Shown: positions 1 to 7,797 of the stretch, one piece after another
How the letters are laid out: the number at the start of each line of letters is the position of its first letter
How positions within the stretch are numbered: position 1 is the first letter of the stretch
NCBI RefSeq assembly: GCF_008119665.1
Contig: NZ_CP043046.1
Coordinates: forward strand, 3,162,001-3,226,000
DNA: 64,000 nt
Reading direction: 5' to 3'
Origin: Pigmentiphaga aceris
GTDB taxonomy: Bacteria > Pseudomonadota > Gammaproteobacteria > Burkholderiales > Burkholderiaceae_B
Notes under the pieces: model-generated
Seen by the model: only the letters and a program-made list of their open reading frames with translations
Databases searched by the model: none
Told to the model about the DNA's origin: nothing
Program-made: the position numbers and the translations under genes

Positions 1-2
1 CG

Positions 3-1451
3 ACGGTGGCGTGCATCGTTCTGGGCTTTGTGGGCGTGCCGCTGTTTGCGCACGCAGAGCGCAGCAACGGCTTCGGCTGGCGCTGGAATTACGCCGCCCT
101 GTTCCAAAGCGCGTGGCGCAACGCCATGATGTTGATGGTGGCGTTCCTGCTGACCGGCATCATGTGGGGCGTACTGTTAGCCGGCAGCGCACTGATGAGC
201 AGCATTGGCATCAACATCGTGCGCGATCTGTTGATGCGGCCCTGGTTCTGGATACCCGTCTGCACCACGACCTTTGCCTGCGCAATGGCGCTGACCTTGG
301 CGCGTGCCGACACCATGATCGCGCTGCGACGCTTCTGGTTGTCGATGAACCAGGCGTTCCTGGTTCTGATGCTGCTGTTCTCGACCATGTGGGCGGTCGC
401 ACTGGTGTTCACCGGGATCGACCCGCTGCTGAAGACCCGCGTGGCAGGCTTTGCGCTGCTGTGGTTCGCCGCGCTGTCGGTGAAATTTGTCAACGCTGCG
501 TATCAAGATGGCACCCACGCACCGTTCAGCCCTTGGCTAAGACGCCCGCTCAGCCTCGCCTGGCTGACCATCCCGGTGGTCACCACGGTGGCCGGCGTCG
601 CCATTTATCAACGCATTGCGCAATACGGCTGGACAGGCGAACGTGTGTGGAGCGTGTTCATCCTGATCATGGCCACGGGTTATGCGTTGGGCTACTCGCT
701 GAGCGCCTTCGCCCCCAAGCGCGGCTGGATGTGGAGCATCGGGCAGACCAATGTGGTGATGGCGCTGGTACTTTGCGCGGGCCTGATCGCCTTGTCGTCG
801 CCGATTGCCGATGCACGCCGTGTGTCAGTAGACAGCCAGGTTGGCCGACTGCTGGCCGGCAAGACGCCGGTAGACAAATTCGACTTCCGTTATCTGGACG
901 AGAAAAGCGGCATCTATGGCCGAAAAGCCTTTGCCGAGTTGAAAGCAGGCGTGCCAGGGCATCCGCAGGCGGCGGCGTTTACCAAGGCGGCAGAAGAATA
1001 CGAGCGCAAGAAAAATCTGTGGCGCACCGATAGCAAAGCGCCGCCGACCGACGACGAGCTTCGCGCCAACTGGACACTGTTGCCCGAGGGTACGCAGCCC
1101 CAGCCCGCATTGGTGGATACCTTGCTTGCCCAACTGCGTGACCAGAAACTGAAGAACAATAAGGCCAGCGCCTGCCTGGAGGCGCGCAACCTCTGCACCT
1201 TGTGGCTGGGTGATCTGGACGGCGACAAAACGCCGGAACTGATGGTGGTAATCGACCAGACGTGGCGACAAACTGCCGTCATCTACCGTTGGCAGGCAGA
1301 AGGCGCGCAACTTGCGCGTGTGGCCACCATCGAGGAATTGACCGAAGAATGGGTGAAAGCTCTGCGCCGAGGCGAAAGCAAGCTCGTGCCCAATCCGTGG
1401 CTGGATATTGAAGCAGGCGGTCAACGCGTGCAGATCAAACCGGAGAACTGA
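3..1451 (+). CDS. DUF4153-type integral membrane protein, 5' end cut by window edge
   Basis: A polytopic membrane protein with about eight hydrophobic segments in its first 270 visible residues. A soluble C-terminal part of ~210 residues follows. The frame is open to the window edge. Its paralogue just downstream has ~170 extra N-terminal residues, so this copy is 5'-truncated by the window rather than broken. The paralogues share blocks such as W..NLFQ/WRN, YQDG, GYALGY/GYLAGY and KRGWMWS, typical of DUF4153 proteins. The C-terminal part holds a D-x-D-G-D-x-x-x-E loop (GDLDGDKTPEL), which resembles a calcium-binding or VCBS-like loop. The function of the family is not established. Confidence 0.75.
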   Translation, partial: TVACIVLGFVGVPLFAHAERSNGFGWRWNYAALFQSAWRNAMMLMVAFLLTGIMWGVLLAGSALMSSIGINIVRDLLMRPWFWIPVCTTTFACAMALTLARADTMIALRRFWLSMNQAFLVLMLLFSTMWAVALVFTGIDPLLKTRVAGFALLWFAALSVKFVNAAYQDGTHAPFSPWLRRPLSLAWLTIPVVTTVAGVAIYQRIAQYGWTGERVWSVFILIMATGYALGYSLSAFAPKRGWMWSIGQTNVVMALVLCAGLIALSSPIADARRVSVDSQVGRLLAGKTPVDKFDFRYLDEKSGIYGRKAFAELKAGVPGHPQAAAFTKAAEEYERKKNLWRTDSKAPPTDDELRANWTLLPEGTQPQPALVDTLLAQLRDQKLKNNKASACLEARNLCTLWLGDLDGDKTPELMVVIDQTWRQTAVIYRWQAEGAQLARVATIEELTEEWVKALRRGESKLVPNPWLDIEAGGQRVQIKPEN

Positions 1452-1464
1452 ATCCAAGGGAGTA

Positions 1465-2952
1465 ATGGAAACTGAACCCGAGGGTTCAGCACGGTATGCC
1501 GAAGCACGCCCGCCTGCTACTGTTAAAGCGGGTTTGCTTCGGAGCGCATCCATGCAAGACGTTCACGCCGCGCAGAACGCGCCAGGCAGGTCACGCAGGA
1601 CATCGGTCATTGGCATGACCGCATTGGGTGCACTGCAAGGCGTCTGCTGCTACGCGCTGCTGTCGCCAGCGCTGGCAGGCACCTTGCGCGGTTTCGAGGC
1701 GGTCATGTGGATGATGTCGCTGATGCTCGTCATGACCGTGCCGCTGCTGTGGTACTTCACAGAAAACCTGCTGGGCCTGTCGACACTGCGCCGCGTGGCG
1801 ATCGTGGCGGTGCTGGGCTTGATCATCCCCATTATGTTGACCACCGAATACACGGTGATGCAGCAACGTGAATTCCCACAGACCAGTTCCGCGCCCCTGA
1901 TCGCATCGGCAGTGCTGGCGTTCATCTGCTTGCCGCTGCTGGCGCACCTGCGACATGGACAGCAGCCGGGGCGTGGTTTGCAGCGAACCGTATCGGGTTG
2001 GCATTGGTCGTATCCCGACCTGTTCCAAACGACATGGCGCAATGTCATCGCGTTTTCCACGGCATTGCTCTTGGCGCTCATTGGCGTGCTGTTGCTGGCA
2101 GCGATGGCGGCCGGGCTACGACTGGTGGGCATCGGGCTGATCGGGCAGATACTGTTTCAGCCAGCCACCCTGTTTGCGGCCTATGCCACACTGTTCGGAG
2201 CTGCCATTGGCTTGCTGCTGGCGAAAGGCACCTGGCTGATCGCCGCGCGACGCTTTCTGTTGGCGCGGAAGTATTTGCTGCCGCTGGCGGTTGGTACCTT
2301 CGTAATCTGGACACTGGTAAAGCTGCAAACCCAGCAGCCGCCCCCACAAGATCAGGGGATCTCGGCATTGCTGGCCGGACTGCTGACCTTGCTGCTGGTA
2401 GCGGTCAACACGCGTTATCAGGACGGACTGGAGCTTGCAAAGCCATCGCGATTCGCCCGAATACGGATGATCTGCGTCTGTCTGCTGGCGATTGCCGCCC
2501 TGGGGTTCATCGCCTTGACCTTGATTCGGCGCGTCAATGAACACGGCTGGAGCGCCAACTTGGTATGGGCAGTGTTCATCTGGGTGCTGGCAGCCGGTTA
2601 TTTGGCGGGGTATGCGGCGGGCATGATCGCCACCAAGCGCGGCTGGATGTGGAGCCTTGCGCCCACCAACATCGCGATGGGCGCGGTTTTGTGCGTTGGC
2701 GTATTGCTGCTTGCCACCCCACTGGCCGACGCGCGCAGCCTTGCCGCACAAGACCAGATTCAGCGCCTGCTGAACGGCGACACCCCCGCAGCCAGCTTCA
2801 ACTACGAAGCCCTGGCCCGCAACAACGATCGCTACGGGCGCGATGCGCTGAAGTATCTCAGTCAACTGGATCCGAAGGTCCCGAACGGCACCGCTATCAT
2901 TGCCGGTGCAAGACTGGCCTTGGACATCACGACGACCAAATCAGACAAGTAG
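1465..2952 (+). CDS. DUF4153-type integral membrane protein (tandem paralogue)
   Basis: A 495-residue polytopic membrane protein with about eleven hydrophobic segments, paralogous to the gene ending 13 bp upstream. I chose the ATG at 1465 because AAGGGAG lies just before it. An in-frame TTG at 1408 would overlap the upstream gene. Compared with its neighbour it stops ~150 residues earlier, right after the RYGRDALKYL segment, and so lacks the soluble C-terminal domain with the acidic loop. The two genes probably form one transcript. Duplication followed by domain loss, or gain in the other copy, is the simplest reading. Confidence 0.75.
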   Translation: METEPEGSARYAEARPPATVKAGLLRSASMQDVHAAQNAPGRSRRTSVIGMTALGALQGVCCYALLSPALAGTLRGFEAVMWMMSLMLVMTVPLLWYFTENLLGLSTLRRVAIVAVLGLIIPIMLTTEYTVMQQREFPQTSSAPLIASAVLAFICLPLLAHLRHGQQPGRGLQRTVSGWHWSYPDLFQTTWRNVIAFSTALLLALIGVLLLAAMAAGLRLVGIGLIGQILFQPATLFAAYATLFGAAIGLLLAKGTWLIAARRFLLARKYLLPLAVGTFVIWTLVKLQTQQPPPQDQGISALLAGLLTLLLVAVNTRYQDGLELAKPSRFARIRMICVCLLAIAALGFIALTLIRRVNEHGWSANLVWAVFIWVLAAGYLAGYAAGMIATKRGWMWSLAPTNIAMGAVLCVGVLLLATPLADARSLAAQDQIQRLLNGDTPAASFNYEALARNNDRYGRDALKYLSQLDPKVPNGTAIIAGARLALDITTTKSDK

Positions 2953-2956
2953 CGTC

Positions 2957-3298
2957 TTAGTCTGCCAGCCAGACATCCTCATAACCTGCCCGATCGATGA
3001 TGAACTTCGCCCCGGCAGGCAGACACAGATAGTTCACCACCTGCGGCAACAGCTCATGCAAATGGGTGGCGTGCAGCGCCTGATAAAAGTCAGGTGACGG
3101 CGAATGCTCGCCGGCATGGATGAACCAGCTGATCGTCCCGTTCTCCGGCAACACGATCCGCGTGCCATAGATCGGGGACTGATCCAGCGACGCCAGGGCA
3201 ATGGCCACCATGTCATCGGGTAGCTGCACGGGTAACCCGTACTTTTCGCAGATGGTTTTCTGCGCGTCCGTTGGGGCAGATGATCCGGGTGCTTGCAT
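2957..3298 (-). CDS. small Imm33-like protein
   Basis: A 113-residue soluble protein that converges on the DUF4153 pair, with stops 4 bp apart. The C-terminal half (HLHELLPQVVNYLCLPAG, then a YEDVW motif near the end) and the central WF.HAGE segment recall the Imm33/DUF2185 group of immunity-like proteins. I assign this from memory of the motif pattern, not from a search. No polymorphic toxin lies next to it, so a toxin-immunity role is not supported by context. The start is the ATG at 3298. Confidence 0.5.
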   Translation of the reverse strand: MQAPGSSAPTDAQKTICEKYGLPVQLPDDMVAIALASLDQSPIYGTRIVLPENGTISWFIHAGEHSPSPDFYQALHATHLHELLPQVVNYLCLPAGAKFIIDRAGYEDVWLAD

Positions 3299-3408
3299 TG
3301 CGTGGTCTCGGGTTTCTTGGCTTGGGTGGAAGATGCGCGCTGGAACGTGACTGTCGTCGCGCTGTTGATTTGGATGCTTGATTAACTTTTGGCTGCTTAT
3401 TGAACTGC

Positions 3409-4572
3409 TTATTTAGCGGGTTGTTTTCTGGCCTCGGTCTGTTTGCCCTGCGCCCTGCCCTGCTCGACAAGGCTTGCAAGTTCTTTACGCAGGTTCAGAA
3501 CCTCTTGCTCGGAAGCACGCTGACTATCGACGGCCGCTTGAATCGCAGCCTGTGCATCCGCTTTTTCTTGCGCCCGTTGCTCGTCAGCGCGGACACGTTC
3601 TTCGCTGATCGCCGCAAGCCGGCCTTCCAAGGCACCAAGCTTGCCCTGCCACTGTGCCGACTGATCGTGCCATTTTGCCGCCTCGGCTGCGGCGGCCTCG
3701 GTCTTGGCGCCTAGTTGCGTTTGAGCCTGCATCAACGCCTTGTCCAACTGCGCCGCCCGCATGCGCTCGCGGTCCAGTTCCAGCAAATTGTGCTTGTGCT
3801 GCGCATCGAAGCGCGCCTGAATGCCCGACAGCGCATCCCGCGATTCAGCGTGGGCAGCGCTCAGCGCACGGCGGTGATCTTCATGCGCCGCCGCCAAACC
3901 AGCCTGAACCTCGGCCAGAGCCTCGCGCAGCGTCGATTCCCGCGCCGCAAATGCCTCACGCAGATCGGCTTCCCGCAGGCTGGCCGCCTGCTGCTGCGCC
4001 TTCGCGTACGCGTCCCGGACATTGATCGACTCGCGATGTGCAGCGGTCTCGGCTGACAAGCGCTCACGCAGCTCGTCGGCTTCCTTGACCGCATCCAGAT
4101 GCTGCGCGCGCGCCTGCTGCAAGGCGTCTTGCTGTTCGGCATGCAGCTTCTGCAAGTCTTCAAGTTCAGCCTGCACCGAACCAAGCCTGGTCAGCGTCTG
4201 CGCCAAGGCGTCAGCCGCCTCGCTGCGCTGCGCATCAAACGTCTGCTCGGCATGTTGCTTGGCTTCACGCCACAGACTCATCGTCAGTTCTGCAGCGGCA
4301 TTTTTCAGGCCATCGGGCATATCCGCATGATCGATTTTCACGCGCGACTGTTCTCGCAAGCTGTTCCAGAACGCCCCAAGCGCCGCCGCCGGCGCAGACA
4401 TGCTGCCCTTGCGCACTAGCTGATACAGCCGATTTGCCGTCGGCGTCTGCCCGTACCGGAAGAACATCAACGCACAGGTCTCGCGATACAGCTCGGCCGT
4501 GTTCGAAAACTGCGCGCGCAGCGCGTCAACGTCGTTTTGCAGCTGCTGATCGGGCGTTGGCGCGGTTTGCAT
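3409..4572 (-). CDS. KfrA-family coiled-coil DNA-binding protein
   Basis: A 387-residue protein. Residues ~10-110 form a compact helical domain (VDALRAQF, RYGQTPTANRLYQLV) matching the N-terminal domain of plasmid KfrA proteins. Residues ~115-370 are an almost unbroken alanine-, glutamate- and glutamine-rich coiled coil. KfrA proteins bind their own promoter and form filaments or dimers through the coil, and they help stable inheritance of some plasmids. Chromosomal homologues occur next to integrases. GGAG stands 6 nt before the ATG. The AT-rich upstream sequence carries palindromes that could be its operator. I infer autorepression; it is not shown. Confidence 0.75.
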   Translation of the reverse strand: MQTAPTPDQQLQNDVDALRAQFSNTAELYRETCALMFFRYGQTPTANRLYQLVRKGSMSAPAAALGAFWNSLREQSRVKIDHADMPDGLKNAAAELTMSLWREAKQHAEQTFDAQRSEAADALAQTLTRLGSVQAELEDLQKLHAEQQDALQQARAQHLDAVKEADELRERLSAETAAHRESINVRDAYAKAQQQAASLREADLREAFAARESTLREALAEVQAGLAAAHEDHRRALSAAHAESRDALSGIQARFDAQHKHNLLELDRERMRAAQLDKALMQAQTQLGAKTEAAAAEAAKWHDQSAQWQGKLGALEGRLAAISEERVRADEQRAQEKADAQAAIQAAVDSQRASEQEVLNLRKELASLVEQGRAQGKQTEARKQPAK

Positions 4573-4597
4573 AGATGGCTCCGGTGTCGGTAATTAA

Positions 4598-4612
4598 TAA
4601 TACAACGTATTA
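4598..4612. promoter_or_regulatory. candidate KfrA operator palindrome
   Basis: TAATAC-AAC-GTATTA is a perfect 6-bp inverted repeat with a 3-bp centre, 26 bp upstream of the kfrA-like start codon. It sits in the 5' leader or core promoter. KfrA proteins autoregulate through inverted repeats at this position, so it is a reasonable operator guess. Confidence 0.4.
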
Positions 4613-4642
4613 TGTATTTTTAAATGATACGAGAGCTAGATT

Positions 4643-4672
4643 TTTGACATTATTACTCTACTGTCAAATAAT
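4643..4672 (+). promoter_or_regulatory. promoter-like sequence within a 7-bp inverted repeat
   Basis: TTTGACA and TGTCAAA are perfect inverted repeats separated by 12 bp (4643-4649 and 4662-4668). Each arm contains a consensus -35 hexamer, one for each strand. On the plus strand TTGACA (4644-4649), a 17-bp spacer and AATAAT (4667-4672) make a near-consensus sigma-70 promoter. It points away from kfrA toward a gene-free stretch. On the minus strand the matching -35 could serve kfrA, but its -10 is weak. Confidence 0.4.
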
Positions 4673-4780
4673 CACGTTCTGCTTGTCCCGTTGTTGACGA
4701 AGTCTCGTGTCGTGCTTGGGGAACGCCGCCAGCTAGCACCCAAGGTCGTAAAACGCGGTGAAAAGCTGGCTTGCGGCATG

Positions 4781-4814
4781 AAAAAGAGCCTGTGGCAACA
4801 TGCCCACAGGCTCT
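4781..4814 (-). terminator. rho-independent terminator
   Basis: AGAGCCTGTG (4785-4794) and CACAGGCTCT (4805-4814) form a perfect 10-bp stem. Read on the minus strand it is followed by a short T run. It would end transcription from the isochorismatase-family gene, whose stop lies ~180 bp upstream on that strand. Confidence 0.7.
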
Positions 4815-4822
4815 CGAAATCT

Positions 4823-4866
4823 CTGATTTAGCAAATTTTTGGCGCTAAATGTTGGCGCTAAATCAG
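4823..4866. repeat. inverted repeat containing a direct repeat
   Basis: CTGATTTAGC (4823-4832) and GCTAAATCAG (4857-4866) are perfect 10-bp inverted repeats. The loop also contains GGCGCTAAAT (4841-4850), and the same ten bases are repeated at 4855-4864, overlapping the right arm. There is no T run, so it is not an obvious terminator. Together with the flanking hairpin and promoter-like site, this gene-free stretch (4573-4994) is structured but holds no credible ORF. Confidence 0.5.
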
Positions 4867-4994
4867 GCAGCATCGTCGCCACTACACCGCTGGGGAGTGC
4901 GGCAAATCAGGTCTGTTTGCAACACTGCTGACCCAAGCGCGTCAAGCGTCATAGGCAGGCATTGAACGCACCCACACGCGCGCAGATGACCGCA

Positions 4995-5543
4995 TCACCC
5001 GCTTTTGATCAGTTCAAGCACCTCTCGAAACCCCGGGTGTTCGCAGCTGCCCAGCCACTCAAACGCCACCATCTCGTGGGTCACGATGATCGCCCCCGCA
5101 TGGCTCAGGCGATGCATTGCCGCGTCGTGATCTTGCGGCTTTCGGGACCCGCAGGCATTGGCCACCACCCAAACCTGCTTGCCCGCACGCAGCAGTCCAA
5201 GCGCCGTTTGAAGCAGGCACACATGCGCCTCACAACCCGCCACCACAATCTGCCTGGCCCCATTTGCCGAGGTTTGAATGGCGTCCAGCAAGCCATCGGC
5301 GCACGCGTCAAAATGCATTTTTTCCACGATCTCGTCGCAAAGCACACGCAAGGCCTCGACGTTTGGCCCGAGTTTCGTTGGGTTCTGTTCGGTTCCCAAC
5401 ACGGGAATGCCCAGGATCTTCGCAGCCTGCGCCAGCAATACGGCATTCGCGGACGCACGCGCCGCATCATGAATGGCAGGCATCAGGCGCGCCTGGTAGT
5501 CAACCAGCACCAAGAGAGATGACTTTGCGCGGATGGTGTCCAT
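4995..5543 (-). CDS. isochorismatase-family cysteine hydrolase
   Basis: A 182-residue cytosolic hydrolase of the isochorismatase/nicotinamidase superfamily. The catalytic triad is visible: Asp15 in LVLVDYQ, Lys75 in VEKMHFD, and Cys109 in EAHVCLLQT, with the usual cis-peptide region just before it (VVAGCEAH). Length is normal for YcaC-like or small isochorismatase hydrolases. The substrate cannot be told from sequence: amides, nicotinamide-like compounds and isochorismate are all possible. No siderophore or phenazine genes lie nearby. It is monocistronic, with a minus-strand terminator downstream. Confidence 0.85.
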   Translation of the reverse strand: MDTIRAKSSLLVLVDYQARLMPAIHDAARASANAVLLAQAAKILGIPVLGTEQNPTKLGPNVEALRVLCDEIVEKMHFDACADGLLDAIQTSANGARQIVVAGCEAHVCLLQTALGLLRAGKQVWVVANACGSRKPQDHDAAMHRLSHAGAIIVTHEMVAFEWLGSCEHPGFREVLELIKSG

Positions 5544-5874
5544 GTCGACCCCCTCAATAGTTCACGTGGACGGATGACTCAAGTCGCAACGGTAAAAGTG
5601 CTCGCGACAATCTGGGGACACCTAATCTTCGATCACCAACCACTGAAGGTTGCCTGAGACCTGATTTGGAACCGCACATGATCGCACTGGGAGTACATAT
5701 CCGAGCTCGCCGGCCGCCATTTTTACTCAAAATTTGGTTGGACACCCTGATCGAGACAATGTGGGCATCTACCTTGAATGCACGCCTCCCAAACGAGGCA
5801 AGCTAGCACAGCGCCTCTTCGGCACTATTTAATGCTCTGGCCTGCGATGGCTTAGCACTTAATGATTGAGCAGG
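5544..5874. other. gene-free junction stretch left of the low-GC operon
   Basis: About 330 bp without a credible reading frame. Composition falls through this stretch from the GC-rich flank to the lower-GC operon that follows. No tRNA, clear attachment site or complete insertion-sequence end could be recognised. It is the likely left junction of the accessory region. Confidence 0.4.
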
Positions 5875-7797
5875 CTAGTGAGTGAAAGCGTCGAGAGCAG
5901 CATCAGCACGCGCACAGTGCTTAGCAAGCATAGGTTCGATTTTCACCAAACGACGGAGCTTAGGCAGGAAAGCCTTGGCGGCGTTTTTATCGCTAGTTTC
6001 GAAAACGATTTCGGTGATCCATTCACCTGAGAATCGCGCCCATTCCTCAGGATCCTTAAAAGAGGCCGCTGTAGTCAGAACAATCCTCAGTTCTTCGTTT
6101 AAGTCTCCAGCAAGACGCTTCCTACGACGCATTACTCTCGTAAATACACGGAGGGCGTCTGCAAGATTTCTACTACGAGTGACCGCAGCAAGAGTTGCTA
6201 GGCCGACCACAAGATCGAAATTCTTGTCTTTGTCTTCCGTGCTCTCGAGAGAAAACCTGACACGTCGCAAAGCGTCCGCTGCCATGCTTGCCATAGCTTC
6301 CTCCATGTCAAATAACAACGCACAGTTCACAAGCCCTGCAAATGCTTTTGCCTCAAGACGATCGGCTGCAAGCGCTGCCTTTACCTCAACCAGCCACTCG
6401 TCAGGGTAGGGCCGCTTGGCTGCGATAGCCCCTTCCATCGGACCAGGAAGAAGAGGGAAAGGCCACTGAGTAGCTTGCATAAGCTTTGAGTTTGGACCGA
6501 GGAGGAGTTTGCTTAAAGAATCGACTTTGATCTTATCTTCATTCAAATGCACTGCATTCGTGATGCGACCTATAAATTCAAAGCGAAGTTGTTCGGCACT
6601 CACGTAGTCTGGTAACCACCGTGGCTCACGACGGAGATCTACCAAGCCTTGTAAAAAATAAATCAGACCAAAACCTGTAGTACGAGCCCACTGTGTAACG
6701 CTCGCCACATCAATTCCCGCCTCGCTAATAGCGCGAATCATAAGCGAGGCGTGTGCGATTGCAGCTTGCCTGAAATAGAAAGGCGGGACGTCACCAAGAA
6801 TGCGCTTCCTTGCGAGCTCAGAAGCTGTCATGACAACCATAGAACTCAAGATAGCAAAACCACCGCCGTCATCTTCGGGATCATCCGACAATAGTGCTTC
6901 GACTATTAGCTCAATAAACGGAGCAAGCACCGGAACGACATCCAAATGAGCAAGGGCTACCTCCACCGCCCCGATTCGCGAGATCGGATCACCATGCTTG
7001 GCAATCCACTCATAAGCCTGGACAAGTTCACTATGATTAAGCCTATCGATTTTTATGCAGCCTGCAATCGACCCTGCCGAGCACATCAACAAAGAGAAAA
7101 CAAAACTCTGCCAGCCCTTATAAAATTGAAGACTTTCGACACAAACTTTTGCTCCAGTCTCAATATAGTCGGCAAAAGTGGTGCTTTGCTCAAGCTTTCC
7201 AACAAGACGCTCATAGTAACGAAAATCATGCGGCACCAATCTTGCCGGCTCCATCCTCATCGTCCCCATATCATTCTGAAGAGTAAGAATAAAACTTCTT
7301 GGTGACAGCCTAATATCCACCATCAACTCTGAAAAATCGTTATCACTAAGTGCTGATTGCTGCATACGGGTTAGCCAACCACGGCTATTTTCACGATCTA
7401 GAAAAACCTCCGAAGCCGCTTTCTCCAACCAGCCAACTCGAACTGCCACATCATCTGCAAGTGCGGAGTGGTCTCTCAAATAATAGTGCTTTTCCCCGCC
7501 ACTCAATAAGAATTCAATGCCGTCACCCTGAGGCCGAGTAAGCAACTGCCAAACCAAGCCATCACTATCTTCAATTTCAATAGCAGAACCCACGTCTCGG
7601 ATGGCACCCCGAATACCTTGATATAGCTGACTACGATCAAAAGATGGTCCATCTGGCCCTATCGTGAGGATGCCGATCGTATCGATACCCCATCTTTGAG
7701 TAAATGCACCATCATCAAGCAGAGCGCTCTGAACATCGAAAGGGAAAAGATTAAAAGCCGCTTGAATAAGCCTTTCCTTGAGGACACTATGATCCAT
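5875..7797 (-). CDS. uncharacterised ~640-aa helical protein, second gene of the lipase/PIN operon
   Basis: I do not recognise this family. The first ~150 residues look mixed alpha/beta (GIDTIGILTIGPDGPSFD, VWQLLTRPQG). From ~200 on the protein is mostly helical and leucine/alanine-rich, resembling ARM/HEAT-type repeats. There is no signal peptide, clear membrane segment, P-loop or nuclease motif. I chose the ATG at 7797. It overlaps the end of the upstream gene by 11 bp, which implies translational coupling; longer in-frame starts would lie deep in that gene. GC content and codon use are lower than in the flanks, as in its partner. It probably acts with the upstream lipase-repeat-PIN protein, as a subunit or sensor. 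Confidence 0.7.
   Translation of the reverse strand: MDHSVLKERLIQAAFNLFPFDVQSALLDDGAFTQRWGIDTIGILTIGPDGPSFDRSQLYQGIRGAIRDVGSAIEIEDSDGLVWQLLTRPQGDGIEFLLSGGEKHYYLRDHSALADDVAVRVGWLEKAASEVFLDRENSRGWLTRMQQSALSDNDFSELMVDIRLSPRSFILTLQNDMGTMRMEPARLVPHDFRYYERLVGKLEQSTTFADYIETGAKVCVESLQFYKGWQSFVFSLLMCSAGSIAGCIKIDRLNHSELVQAYEWIAKHGDPISRIGAVEVALAHLDVVPVLAPFIELIVEALLSDDPEDDGGGFAILSSMVVMTASELARKRILGDVPPFYFRQAAIAHASLMIRAISEAGIDVASVTQWARTTGFGLIYFLQGLVDLRREPRWLPDYVSAEQLRFEFIGRITNAVHLNEDKIKVDSLSKLLLGPNSKLMQATQWPFPLLPGPMEGAIAAKRPYPDEWLVEVKAALAADRLEAKAFAGLVNCALLFDMEEAMASMAADALRRVRFSLESTEDKDKNFDLVVGLATLAAVTRSRNLADALRVFTRVMRRRKRLAGDLNEELRIVLTTAASFKDPEEWARFSGEWITEIVFETSDKNAAKAFLPKLRRLVKIEPMLAKHCARADAALDAFTH

Noticed and set aside
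4673-4814. Small plus-strand RNA between the promoter-like site and the hairpin
   Set aside because: The hairpin has its T run only on the minus strand, so it does not end a plus transcript cleanly; kept only as a possibility in the promoter finding.
5580-5770. Possible insertion-sequence end near the left island junction
   Set aside because: GGACACC-like pieces occur twice, but no transposase, terminal inverted repeat or target duplication could be matched.
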